Source of the DNA: Perkinsus olseni
Taxonomy: Eukaryota > Perkinsozoa > Perkinsida > Perkinsidae
Assembly (NCBI GenBank): GCA_013115135.1
Contig: JABANP010000043.1
Span: forward strand, 124,001-188,000
DNA: 64,000 bases
Direction of reading: 5' to 3'
Part shown: piece by piece, positions 12,194 to 23,609 of the stretch
Layout: each line of letters starts with the position of its first letter
Numbering within the stretch: position 1 is the first letter of the stretch
Translations under genes and position numbers: made by a program
The notes under the pieces: generated by a model
The model's database searches: none
Told to the model about the DNA's origin: nothing
What the model saw: only the letters and a program-made list of their open reading frames with translations

Positions 12194-14316
12194 CTACAGA
12201 AGGGTGCCACTCGAGCAAGTTTTGTGCTCCAATGATGTCATTAACTTCAGCTTGTCGATCACTTCCTCGTCCAGGCTCAATCCAGGAGACGACAGTAGTC
12301 GGTGGAGCTCCTTGAAAGGCCGAACTCTTGCTGCAGGCGGCTCATCCTTCTCTTCTTCCTCATCCTTGTCCCGAGCCCTCGTGGATTCCTCGGCCTCGAA
12401 CGCAGTACCCAGGCGTGCTGTTGTGGCGTCGCACTCCGCGCAGATTCGGTCAACCGCCTCTAGAAGATCTTCTTTGATGTTCATAGTAGATGACCACAAG
12501 GAGGATTTTGATGGACTGATTGTGGGTGTTGCAGGCCCGCCCAGGTGCTCGCTCAATACAACGGTCTGTAGAAAAGGGTCAGGAGACTCCCTCGCGTCCG
12601 TCCGGGGGTCGACATGTCGAGCGTGTCGTGCACGATCGGAGTCACGATGCACCGCTGATGCGGTGGAGGGCTGCTTCGAGAGCGGAGCAGCAGCTGAAGA
12701 CGTAGAGCTGCGGTGAGGAGAGACGTCCTCCAACTCCGATGGCGTGTGTTGCCCCGAGTCGGTAGGAGTAGATCTTGAAGAAATTGTGAGGTTATCAGCT
12801 TCTCTCATCTTCTTGATCATCCTCACGACCCTCTCAAGTTTCTCCCCGTCCACGCTCGAAGAATCGGCATCCACCATCGAGCTCCCACCAGTTCCGGGCC
12901 GATCGTACGAGGACGCGGCCCTGCCTGAAGTCCCATCCCATCGGGACTGAACCCTCGGTGTTTTCTCTCGTATCCAATCCCTGGGTGGGGTAAGAGTGCG
13001 CGGGTGATGCGTTTGGGAGTTCTGTTTAACCGCAGGGAGGTGAGGGACTGGTAACCACATACGAGTCCCAACCAAGCTGCGCTCGAAAATACTCTTCCGG
13101 CTAGTATCCGGTGCGAAGCCGCCGTCGATGGCCAACGGCCCGCCAACACCCCCAGCTGATTTCGGCGGCGGGACGCCCCCTCCCATGCAGCCATGCCGAG
13201 CCTGTCTAGCGAAATTATGTTCTCCCCGAGCACGGCACACGTACTGTCGAGTTCGTCCGGTAAGGCAAAGTCTCCAAAGCATCTCCCCACTTATTGATTA
13301 TCGGTTTGACCTAATCAACGACTGAGAACAGAGATCTGGTGCCACGACTAGGGCCACACCAGCGATGAGCGATCGGTCTCGTCTGGTCTCTTCATCCGTT
13401 CATTGGGGTTGCTTAGCACTTCAGTTTTACCAGCTCCCTACAAGGGAAGAGAGTGTTGACCGGAAGTCTAGTCGGATCCCGATCGCTAGTCTTACACGGC
13501 TTGGTTGCTCTGAAGGCGACAACTTCGTGAGTAGCATTTCCATCAGCTCTTGCAACTTTCGATGCTGCGATGACATAGGATGTTCGTGCTCGCGCGGTAC
13601 GCTTCCAGCGCCTCTCTGGGTCTCCTGCAGAGTGAGCTACAGTGGTGTAAGAAAAAGCGATCCGCGACTTACGCGCTCAGCCATAGCCCTCCGCAACTCG
13701 TCAATTGCCGCGTTCTGTTCCCCAAGTTTCCTTTGTTGCTCGAAGAGGGCGTTGAATAATACTGAGGTGCGATCCTTGGTCTCCGAGGCAGCATCGCTGA
13801 GGGGCTTCGACTGGCTTGGTTGGATAAGGATGTACAGAGCCCCCGTAGTCTCGGGGTCCAGCATGCACATTAGCGGCGCTACTCTCGGCATCATTGGGTA
13901 GCTTCCTGTCGGCATCTTGCTTAAACAGAGAGTCAGACGACTGCGTGACCGCGTCCATCTTGACTTTCCCCTGCCGTGGCTCCAGCCGGACGGGCTCGAC
14001 CTCAGGTGACGGAGACCTGGATGTCGGCCTGAGTACCGTATGAGAGATCGAGCTTATTCGTCTGACGATGTTACCGGCTCCTAGCTCGGCTCTCTGCTTC
14101 TGCTACATTGAACGTTTGCATGTTAATGATTCGCTTTCCTCCTAGATGCCTTCTCTTCTTCCACTCTTTTCCGTTCATTTTCGATCTGAGAATGCTCATG
14201 CGGGGGCCACGTGAGAGTGGCCCATTTGCCTCAGCTCTGATGCGAGCCTCTTCTGCCGCTTCCTGTCGCTTTCTATTTTCAATCTCGATCTCCTTTGCTT
14301 TTGCTCTCATGACAAC
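12194..14316 (-). CDS. Coiled-coil, Ser-rich protein, C-terminal exons
   Basis: Minus-strand coding exons with clear composition bias lie here. One starts at 14316 after the acceptor CACTTTCAG and encodes a charged coiled coil (IEIENRKRQEAAEEARIRAE). One at about 13669-13860 encodes NALFEQQRKLGEQNAAIDEL and ends at a GTAAGT donor. One at about 13450-13624 contains HRKLQELMEMLLTKLSP. The final large exon encodes Ser/Thr/Pro-rich disordered sequence and an acidic stretch (ARDKDEEEEKDEPPAARV), ending LEHKTCSSGTLL with a stop at 12194-12196. The intron before the last exon (GTATGT...CACCCAG, about 82 nt) is also recognisable. The exons upstream at 17.76-19.33 kb have similar composition and may be the same gene. 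The repeated short basic helices recall centrosome or cilium proteins such as CSPP1, but that is a weak resemblance. Confidence 0.45.
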
Positions 14317-15819
14317 CTGAAAGTGTAGATGTTGATAAGATATTTCCGGTGGGCGAAGAGGCCAAACTTTGGCCGCCAAAGAGAGGAGTTGCCGGCCCAT
14401 TATGTCTAAGCCTAGATTGATGCTTTTATTGAACATTGTTACCAATAATATTACCACTTAAGATAGTCACGAATCAACAGAGCAGCCAGAGTCGGGGAAA
14501 AGTATATGTACACGAGATCGCTTTTCGTAGTGCTCTGATCTTTTCCCGCAATTTTTAGATACATGTTTGTTTCCACCAGGACCATGGATCCCCTGGTGCG
14601 GCACCAGTGATGCCACCGCTTGATAGCCATCAAGCCTTTGATAACCATTACCACCATCAGACCGCCTGCCTTGCGGCGGATGCAATTGGACTGCGGCTCA
14701 GCTCAGCGCACCTACGCCGACTCGAATCGTAGGCTGCCTGCCAATCACACGACCATTCGGGTAATATCCTAAGGCACTAAGATATCCTTCAACCCCTAAA
14801 GGTTAGAGGATATCATGGCCTCGAAGATGCACTTTAGGGGTTCCAGTGTGTATATATCAGCTCCCTAAGTTGATCGATCGGACACGCCAAGGTTACTGCT
14901 ACCGTCCGTAGTCTGCCACCGACGGCCTGACCAAAGGATTGAACACTTGAGCACCATGGTGCGCGTATGACGCAGCAAGCACAAGTGGTTCGAGAAAGTG
15001 ATGCAAGCTAGGCTGGCGCAAAGCTAGATGTAGTTTGTAATGTTGAGGTAGAGCCATCGGTAGAGGGAGGAGGGAGGCGCCTGTGATGAAAAGAGGCTGC
15101 GCATTCTTCCTATACTTCTGAGTTGAAGCTGCTGTTTCCTGTTCCTGTAAGGCGGCAGCACCGCTCGATCAGCATCATGGTGTTCACCATGGTAAGCGAT
15201 CTACGTCCGATGATCGGACTTCCATCGTCCGCACTGCGGATCAACGGTTGATCATCAACCCTTGATCCTCCAACTTCGACAGGGATGCCTCTGGGTACTT
15301 GACGATGCCATCGACTCGATGGCGCTTCCAATGAGGAGTGCCATCGACAAGTCCTCGAGGAGTCCTCATGGTCACGATATTGCCACTACTCTCACGAAGC
15401 TCGACAATGGAGTCGGAAGCCGAGCCCCTCACGAAGTCAACGTCGTATGATAATCGGCATGTGACGTTTAACCATGGAGAGAAGGAAAGGACGAGCTTAC
15501 AGTAAGGCTCCGAGACCAAGAAGAAAAACCAAACGTTTTGAACCTACCGAAAATTACCTACTCAGACTGAGGTGAACCAACTCTTAAATAACTCTCCCCA
15601 ACCATGAGATCGAAGCGACAAGCAGCATACAGCCGACGACTCAGGCACTGTCTATTGCCGTACTAGCTCACCAGTGGGACTCCCACTGTGTGAGACGGGC
15701 GGCAGACTCCCTCCACAGCACTAATCAAATAGGTTTGTTCCAGGCTTCACAGCAAAACAGTGGCGGTAAATATGCGCCTCTGTGTCGTACAGAGTCATAA
15801 TCGCTATCATACAGACAGA
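14317..15819. other. Possible long intron or intergenic region with a pseudoknot-like repeat
   Basis: No gene is firmly supported. A minus-strand frame at 15241-15519 reads like coding sequence over its last ~60 residues but has no recognisable domain. The notable structure is at 14781-14842, where two complementary pairs interleave in the order A-B-A'-B'. Confidence 0.35.
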
Positions 15820-16389
15820 CCTCGCGTAACGCCGAAGATTCGTCGAGCAAAACATCGCTCTTGCGATAATGCTGTCATCCCGGCCCGGGATCCCCGGGTG
15901 ACTTACCCTGGATAGTAACACTCAGTAAGGCTCAGCCTTTGGGCTTTGGTTTCGGATTTAAGTAGCTTTAGACTAAAGCCTCTAGTGTTAGTTCTCGTCC
16001 ATTTCAGGTCACTAGAGCCTCCAGTAACAAGAGCTTTAATGCTGGCCTTAGGCCAGTGGCCTAACTGGCCTCGCACGGTTGGCGCGTAGCTCTGGGGATG
16101 CCACGGTGGCATTGCCACCGACGGGACAACAGTCAATTCGTCACGGTGACGTGTCCCGTCTGCCGACTCTGTCTCCCTCCCCTCAAATATGCCGCCTCCC
16201 GCATCTCTCGATTAGAGCCACGACCGGCTATGAGCCTCGCAAGCGAGTGCAACAGGATTCGACTTTGCTGACATAAAGTATCTATCGTCACTCCCGTTCT
16301 GGCGGGGAGTATTTGCATGCCCAGCCAACAGATGACGCCGAACCTACAGAATGTCGCGCTAGCACTTTCCCTGCCGATGAGAGTCCGAT
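15820..16389 (+). promoter_or_regulatory. Conserved 5' flank of A-family genes
   Basis: This flank matches, block by block, the flanks upstream of the A copies at 23610 and 28788. Shared words include CGAAGATTC, CACCGACGGGACA, GTCCCGTCTG, CATCTCTCGA, GCGAGTGCAACAGG, GCTGACAT and GTCGCGCTAGC just before the start. The homology to the 28.8-kb flank extends over about 550 bp. Because the flank is kept with the gene in three places, it probably carries the promoter and 5' untranslated region. No individual binding site can be named. Confidence 0.5.
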
Positions 16390-17063
16390 ATGAAGACTTC
16401 CATTCATGAGTACGATCCTTTGGATACTCCCTCTGGTTTCCTTCGATGGTCGAGACCGGCGCCACAGGAGCCCACACGGGTTCGCAAATTATCACGTGGT
16501 CTCAAAGCTACAACGAGGAGATATCCCAAGCATCATCTGGTCACATGGGCTCTCCTGTTAGGACTACCACTGGTCCTTTCCTTGCGGTACATCTGGACTA
16601 TTCTGACCATCGCGTATCGCCTACCGTCGGTTCTGCAGATTTCCATTGAGAGTATGGCCATGGAAGAACACGTTTGGTGCGGTATGGTCACATTGGACCC
16701 TTGGCAGCACTGCAAACGAGGGACTATAAAGTTGAGAATACGCAACATGCTGTTGGCAGACTTGACTATCGTACAAGACCAGTTTCGACTGATTCGGCAG
16801 GTCAGAGGTTGCAGAAGGGTGTACCAGTATTCCGATGGTCTATTGGTGATAAGCGGCACCGAGGTGAAGGCCATCAGCGAGGGTGTCTATTCTCTACCAG
16901 CCCGTTTGTTAGCGTGGTCGATCGAAGACTTCTCCGGCCTCAAGAGTGAACGTTGGTGGAGGCACTGTGGAGATCGATACCCAGGGGTACAGCTTCCGGC
17001 GTCAGTTTAGCTTTGAGCACTGTGCAAGTGCTCAACGTCGCCTTGCCGGTTCCGCTATCGTGA
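16390..17063 (+). pseudogene. Family A membrane protein, broken near the C-terminus
   Basis: The frame is open from the family ATG at 16390 through EYDPLDTPSGFLRWSRPAP, a membrane segment, VWCGMV, the LRIRN block and ISGTEVKAISEGVYSLP. Compared with the intact copies the frame then changes near 16940 and again near 17015. The expected C-terminal pieces (DTQGYSFRRQF and VLNVALPVPLS) appear in other frames, with the family TGA at 17061-17063. In its own frame the protein ends early at 17008-17010. It lies on the strand opposite to the coiled-coil exons that flank it on both sides. Confidence 0.65.
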
Positions 17064-17600
17064 GTCTTCTGGAGCTTGCCGTGTAACGACCCGTGTTGAA
17101 GTACGACGATAGTCGGGATGTCGAATATCATGGCCCTCTTGCTTGGGTTTCATAAGACAACCGGCGTCCCTTCGAGTGACTAGGGTCTTGAACTTCGAGA
17201 AATGAAGTGATCTTCGCTTACGGGCCACCATCACTAACCGCTGTCTCCCTGTACTATGATGTACTAGTTAGTTACGCATCCGTTTGCTGTCATATTAGTA
17301 GACTTTTTCAGCTTCCGCCTGACCTCAGTGGAACTCGATTTCCACTCCTTTCTTCGCATTGCGTTGGAGACACTGCTGCTAGCCAGAGGTGGGCCCGTGG
17401 GTGACACTCACGCAAAATTTCGAGTGACCAGGCTCTGGGCCGAGTTTGAAGGAACGCGGTTCTGAGACGTCTCTGACAGCTCGTTCGGGTGATCCACTCG
17501 ACGCTACGAATATTTATAGGATAATACGCATTGGTCGACCACGATTTGTGCCGCGAATTTTGTGGAGCGTGTCAGCCTCAAGCAACCTCACGCAGTGAGC

Positions 17601-17644
17601 TTCACCAAGTTAAGGGTCCACGTCGAGACCCCTAACTTGGTGAA
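17601..17644. repeat. Near-perfect 18-bp inverted repeat (hairpin)
   Basis: TTCACCAAGTTAAGGGTC at 17601-17618 pairs with 17627-17644 with one mismatch, leaving an 8-base loop. It lies between the broken A copy and the coiled-coil exons, with no associated gene. Confidence 0.7.
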
Positions 17645-17758
17645 CGAGCATGAACGGGCTTAGCAAAGATCGCATACCCTCTCAGAAATTTCTGAGGGTC
17701 ACACGCTGTACCCGCTGCAGTCCAAGAAAACGCAGGGCGCCACTGGTAGCCCACTCAC

Positions 17759-19332
17759 CTGTTCATCCAGCCACTGCCTCTGTTCATCCTGTTGTCGCTT
17801 CCTCCGTTGCCGCAGCTCTTGTTCTCTCGGGTCCAGCTCGAGATCGGGAATGACGGGTGACTCCGACCTCGAGCGGGCTCGAGCGACCCGGCGAGACACT
17901 ATCGACCATGCATCATTTGGCGGCAGATTGTACAGTTTTCGCCCGAGAGTGACCGTCAACTCACAGGTATCGGGAGACCCGTGACGGAGGTGATCTTCAA
18001 GATCCTTCCTTTGCTGCCTTCGTATATCCTCCTTTCTCTCCATATCGTCGTCCCCCAAGCCTTTCAATGCGCAACCCTCATCTGCTGGGATGACTGGTGC
18101 TGAAGAAGCCACAACAAGTATCTTTGATCGAGATTGTGGAAGAGCACGACACCTTGACGACCATCTGAAGCCCTCGCTGTCCCGTCTCCTGCCGTCACGA
18201 ACGGGTGGGGCAGATGTAAGCTCCGTTACCGGAGCCATGGAGGAACGTGAGAATGGCCTTGTCGACCTGCGCAGCACAGCTGAAGGCGTTGGCGCTGCGT
18301 TGAAGTTCACTCAACGCGAGAAGCATTGATCTCGGCCCCCGGCACACTTGGAAGAGTGTTATCCCCGCCTGGCCCCACCTGGCGGTTTCTGGGCAAGAAA
18401 GCGTCTCATGTCTTCCTGAATTTCTTTCCTCCTTCTCTCGGCTTCTTCCGTCCTAGAGCTACCTATACCCGGCAAGACGGCGCCCTCGGGAGACTCCGCT
18501 CGCTTCGGAGACCACCTGATGCATCAACATCACATCCAAGATTCATCGGCGGAGCTCACCTTAGACCCGCCCGTTTGTTGCCCGAGATACTCTCGTAAAT
18601 TCTTTCTCTCTTGCTGCCTGACGGTCTCTGCTATCGATTCGTGTTCTCCAATTCCGGCCAGCGTATGAGTATGATTATCTCTGCGGGCTCACCCGACTCT
18701 GTCTCGTTTGAACCCTCGGGGTGGGCCTCCGTGATGGGGACGGCAGCGCCCTTCATCGACCACGCCGACCTGCTCCTCACTATTGTGGTCCCTTTCCGCG
18801 ATTTCAGCGAGTTGTTGCACCACAGGGGATGCTATGATAACTTCCCTTCTCGGCCGTGGGCAGTCCTCCTTTACCGTGGGACTCGATGCCTCGATTGTCG
18901 TGTGAACTCCAGTGCCGATGCTCCTCAAGACTGGGTTGATCATCCGGTCTACCATGCATGGTCGTTGGCTGGACGTCTTGCCGTTTCTCGCTCGCGCTGA
19001 GCTCGATAGTTCGATCCTCCCAACGCGGGCCTCGGCTGGTTGCCTCGTCGTTGAACGAACTTCCGACGTTTCTCTTCCCATGCTGCGTCGCGAGAAACTG
19101 TCTCCCGAGGATTCGACTGTCGTTTGTGTTTTTCATGCAGAAGTGTCAGCTCGTCTTGCTTCTGTTGGACCCAAGCGGGGTTGCTACCACCCGACGGCGG
19201 GCCGAACAGTGTTTTGTATTTACCAGAGCCATTGAAGGCCGCTGGAGGCCGGATAGCTTCGCCTGTCGTGAAGCTGCCGGTGTCGTGGCGCATAGAAACG
19301 GATGTGAGCTGACTGAGCAACACACCTATCAA
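17759..19332 (-). CDS. Low-complexity coiled-coil protein, upstream exons
   Basis: Several minus-strand exons are visible. About 18950-19260 encodes GSNPAWVQQKQDELTLLHEKHK and basic disordered sequence. About 18555-18645 encodes VRQQERKNLREYLGQQTGGSK and ends at a GTGAGC donor. About 18360-18450 encodes TEEAERRRKEIQEDMRRFLA followed by QKPPGG. The exon 17759-18310 encodes RKEDIRRQQRKDLEDHLRHG and later RRKRQQDEQRQWLDEQ, ending at a GTGAGT donor at 17758. The repeated pattern (basic helix, then R-x-F/Y-L, then a Gly-rich turn) resembles the short helices of CSPP1-like centrosome or spindle proteins; I treat that as a suggestion only. The start codon and exact exon borders are not resolved. The gene may continue into the exons at 12.2-14.3 kb, in which case the A copy at 16.4 kb would sit inside one of its introns on the other strand. 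Confidence 0.45.
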
Positions 19333-19602
19333 GTTGATAGTATCAACTCCACAACGAGAATACGATCTTGCCGCAAGAGTCTATCCGGAAGATGTTGCCA
19401 TTCCGTTATCGTGATACAGCCTCAGCCTGAGGCCTGTAGGCGAATCCTAACCGATTGAATGGGTATTTGAACAAAGTACGCAGTATCACAGATTGACCGG
19501 ACTGATACGTGGCACCCTAAGGGTTCCTCAAGGCTTGAGAGAATAACCGTGTGTGGCAGACGTAGGGAGGCCGAGACAGTCGAGCTAAGGCAAGTTACCT
19601 TA

Positions 19603-19659
19603 GGCCACTTAATCACAACACTCGTTAACTTAAGTATCGAGTGTTATGATCAAGTGGCC
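19603..19659. repeat. 22-bp inverted repeat with 13-base loop
   Basis: 19603-19624 (GGCCACTTAATC...) pairs with 19638-19659 at 20 of 22 positions. It stands alone in non-coding DNA and is one of several hairpins between 17.6 and 21.8 kb. Confidence 0.7.
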
Positions 19660-20680
19660 CACTCAATTGGGCCGGATAATGTAACTAGAGTCAACTGAGG
19701 AAGAGTTTTCGGGCGAAAACTGCGTTGCACCCCACAGTGTGGAGCCCACACGAGTATATGAGCGCGTGAAACAAAGCAACGTAAGACTTCCTTAAGACAA
19801 TTATTGTTTGGCAATAGTTCAAGGAAGTTTTACAACGTTTTAAATCAATAAGGTGGTCGGTAAAGATATGCATGAGAATGATAAGGTGAATAACATCCCA
19901 ACACGGAAGAGTGCCATTTACGCGGTCAATTGAACAGAATCTGTTCAACAGATAGCGATGAATGTACGAAGTTCGTACGTAGGGATGGAATATATACTCG
20001 CCTAGTACGCTTTGCCATCTTCGTACTACGAAAATAGTATACAGTACACTACATCATTTCCAGACCTACTTAGCCGGGAGGAGAGACGATCCGGATGCGT
20101 CTCGCGTGCCGACTAAATTGCTTTGGGGTTTTACTTATTTGCTCTGGGGTTTTACTAAGTAGGTATGGAAATGGTGTAGTAGTTAGACATGCCTAGAGAT
20201 AGTTGCATTGCAATCATCTCTAGGGCGGGACTCTCGCTACCAGTGCCTAGTGCCACCAGCAACTGTTGCAACTGATCACACCGCAAGTGCCCGTTAACGC
20301 TAAGCTATCACTCTAGTGAACGCGGCTTCTGCTGCTCTTCTCGGTTCAGTTCCAAACTTCATGATACGAACTAAAGGTGTTGCAAAAGTAAAGGTGTTGA
20401 CAAAGTCTTGAACGTTGCTTGAATTGTTACGTAACGCAACATACGTTCAAAAGCACAGATGTCTCGTAAGTTCGTAAGGTATGCTTGTTGCGAGTGTTAA
20501 CGAGTTCGCTATACACGCGTTGAGTCAACGCCGTTGACTTAGCGGGCCTGTTGTCAAAATACGTATACGGTGAAATCACCCTAGTGAGTTTCAACCCCTG
20601 TTACAACTTGTAACAACTTCTACAACTTGAACTTGTAAAATACAAGGGCTGATCCATGCGTTGATGAAGTTTACAGGTAA
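19660..20680. other. Non-coding stretch rich in short palindromes
   Basis: No gene is seen. The region contains short self-complementary words such as GTACGAAGTTCGTAC near 19966-19980, the 131-bp fold-back unit at 20049-20179 and the left target-site copy of the inverted-repeat element that starts at 20681. Confidence 0.45.
20049..20179. repeat. 131-bp fold-back unit with 25-bp terminal inverted repeats
   Basis: The ends 20049-20073 (CTACATCATTTCC...) and 20155-20179 are inverted copies matching at 23 of 25 positions. The inside holds a tandem pair of about 20 bases built on GCTTTGGGGTTTTACT and GCTCTGGGGTTTTACT (20118-20158). It could be a miniature inverted-repeat element or a relic of inverted duplication. 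No flanking target duplication is obvious. Confidence 0.55.
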
Positions 20681-21790
20681 GCAGGGTGGCCGTACTTTCA
20701 TTCTTTCATTCTTTCCTTCAGAAAGAAAGGCTATTTTTCCTGAAGGAAAGAATGCCTATTTTTCCCCGGAAAAATAGAAAAAATGGAAATTTTGGAAAAA
20801 AATTGGGGAAAAAGAGAGAAAAACTCAAGAAAAAAGCGAAAAAGGAAGAGCGAGATGTGGTTGATCACTAATCAATGATTAGAGGCATAGAGATTTGCCG
20901 TAGTTCTGACAGAAATATAACTGAAACATTCGGGAGATTTAAACCCTCGTAACGACGGAATCGATGGATCTCGTCGTTGGATCTTAGGCAGATGCCTAAG
21001 GAGTGTCCATCAAAGCTCGAAGCTCACGGAAAAGAGAGAAACGTGCGGCCCTTGCTCCTACTGGTGGAGTCACTTCACTGGAGTGTGAAAGACGAGTGTG
21101 GAACTTAAAGTTATCTATACCTTGCCACACAAACTCCCTGCGGGACGGCTGCACAAGAGCGTTTCTTCAGTTGTACAAAATTTGTGGCCAGGTAAACCTG
21201 CCAAGTTTGTAGTAGTTGTGATTGTCTCAGCAGCAGTGCTCAAGCTTTCCTAAGGGATAACCTGTCAACGAATAATATATTTAGAGACGCCTTCCTCCGC
21301 TGGACAACCATAAGGAGGTTTCACGGGACCGCTGTGAGAAGTGATTCTCACGAGCGCGTATTCAGCAGCTCATCCGGTACAGATGGTTCCGTTTCGTCGA
21401 GTCACTCAATATGAGTGCCACCGATGATTCCACGTTGAAAAAGTATACTAAATTCATAATTCTTGAAGCCCTATGCCTCATGATTACTCCTCCAATGGAG
21501 AATCTCCATGTTGCGTTTCAGTGACTGCAGAGTCCAAGTGACCGCGGAGAGTGAAGGAACGCTTACAGTTCACCTCTTAAGCAGAGCTCCTCAAGACCGG
21601 CCCCCTGCAGTGTTCACCAGGAAGTGTGGAAGGCCGGTCAAACCTATTGGATCCATTCCCCTTGCTCGCGAATCGCTCCTTAGCGAAAAATTTTCTATTT
21701 TGCCTATTTTCCCTATTTTTCCCTATTTTTCAGCAGGAAAAATAGGCCGAAGGAAAGAATGTCTATTTTTCTTTCCACCGGCCACCCTGC
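20681..21790. mobile_element. 1.1-kb terminal-inverted-repeat element with 6-bp target duplication
   Basis: The element starts GCAGGGTGGCCG and ends with its exact inverse CGGCCACCCTGC. Beyond these 12 bp the ends stay related in inverted orientation: CATTCTTTCCTTC then GGC(C)TATTTTTCCTG occurs near both ends. It is flanked on each side by AGGTAA (20675-20680 and 21791-21796), a direct duplication expected from a cut-and-paste insertion. The ends are rich in CTATTTTTCC-type words. No open frame inside resembles a transposase, so it would be a non-autonomous element of unknown superfamily. The duplicated hexamer is the same as the core of a strong 5' splice site. Confidence 0.72.
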
Positions 21791-22220
21791 AGGTAAGTTT
21801 GAGAAGAATACCGTGTTGAATTTCAAGTGGTAACCACTTCAACAGTTGAAGAACAACGCGCTGCAAAATGTCTTGTTGCCCGGCAACAGTTGCCGAAGTG
21901 AAGATTCCTGTTGCGAATGTCCATGTAGCCTACTGACATTTCAGCGGGGTTGTTCACTCAGTGAGTGACACTCACCCTTTGAGGAGAGCGTCGGCAAACT
22001 CCATATAATTGAGTGTATCTGAGCAACCGGTTTCCAATACAACTTTCCATGAAGCCCCTGAAGGGAGTCTATGGCAGAATAAACGATCATGGCCATCATG
22101 GTGCTTTTGCTGACTGGCGAAGGCTTCAGGCGATGAACTTAGAGTACTGGTAGTCATTACGCAATGTTGTGGTATACCCTTCGGTTTGTCAGAGACTCTG
22201 ACTCAGAGTTGACAGTTGAC

Positions 22221-23374
22221 TTACATGTAATATGGGGGGGCGGCGGCAGAATGTCTGCTGGAGCTCGTCCTCTCGTTTGAGATGGTTGTATTAGCGTGTC
22301 CACCAAAAGGGTAGGCACTGTTTAGATAATAACTGAAGCATATCTCTCTGCTGAGGATCTTTTTGTAAGTATTAGGCGGAGCTGTGGCTCGTCTGCCAGG
22401 AGATTCCTGAGGAGACTCCTGGTTTATGATTGACGTCGTCACATGATCCTCGACCTCCACTCGATGAGTGGTAGTTTGAGTTGAATCTCGTTGTTGTTGT
22501 TGCCGGGTCAGGGTTGAGGATGAATATTGTGATGGATTATCTTGCTCGTTCGGGAACATATCCACTCAGTGGATTCCACTGGATATTATCCAGATCTTCG
22601 CCCATAGCAATAGGATCTTGGATATGAGGATACCATCCTTATATCCGAGATCAGGATCCAATAGATCATGCCCATCAAAGCATTTGTAATATTGTTCAAT
22701 ATGCTTAATCATAACTTCGTAATCTTGCATCCATTCTCCATCTTGACATAATAATCTCACTGCGGCGGAAATGTAAGCCCTTGGCCGCCACGGCTTGGCG
22801 TGTATTCCAATACATCCAAGATATATCTCCATGAGACTTTAGGCTCAAGTTCTTGTTGACTCAGCCGGTTATTGCTCGATGGAATATGGAATGAACCGCT
22901 CGTCATTCGAGCCGATATATTCCTCGTTATCGAGGATGGAATCTTTGCTATAGCTGGGAGAGTAGAGGGAGCTTGATATATAGATGCATGTGAAGGTGTA
23001 ATTTTTACAGGCTAGCGGTAGATGAAATAAGGCGATCACCATATCCTTTAGGCATGCAAGACGTACCTTCAGGGCAACTGTTGTAAACAGATCTGTGTCC
23101 TTTGCGACAACTTGAATAACCTGATTTGGGAACTCAGCTGGTAGATGAGGACCTCATCATGAGGTCAGTTATCAATAGGTAGACCGAACGCTTCAGCGAG
23201 GGCCTTGATACCAGATGCCGAAGTGTTCTCCACCAATGGTGGACCTTGGACCACCATGCTCAACACAACATAAGGTATCGAAAGGGTCCTCGTTCTTCTC
23301 CTCGTCTCCGCGTACACTGGCACGCGGACGCACAGTGACATGAATGCGCTGTTGTCCCGTCTGTCTCCCTTCAA
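22221..23374 (-). CDS. Hypothetical minus-strand gene, fragmentary exons
   Basis: Three minus-strand frames read like coding sequence: 23165-23374 (ending VENTSASGIKALAEAFGLPI), 22566-22832 (AVRLLCQDGEWMQDYEVMIK then HIEQYYKCFDGHDLL) and 22221-22565, which is Gln/Ser/Thr-rich (TLTRQQQQRDSTQTT). The last ends in SAAAPPYYM, a proline-tyrosine tail loosely like the PPxY ends of the B genes. No exon joins could be fixed and no family is recognised. Confidence 0.3.
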
Positions 23375-23609
23375 TCAGACTTGCGACCTCTCGCATCTTT
23401 CGACTGGGGACACAAACGGTAACGAGTCACTTCCAGGCGAGTGCAACAGGGTCGCCTCTGCTGACATGAACTTTCTGCCATCTCAACCGTTCTGGCCGGG
23501 AGTATTTCTTCGCCCAACCAATAGGTGACACAGTACCTATGTCGCGCTAGCATCCTCCCGGGGAGGGTGCTAGGGAAGACCTCCCTATCGGTGAAAGTCC
23601 GCCGCGAAA

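Noticed and set aside
20686..20871. Lysine-rich 61-codon frame
   Set aside because: It lies inside the low-complexity terminal part of the inverted-repeat element and is produced by the GGAAAAA-type words, not by a gene.
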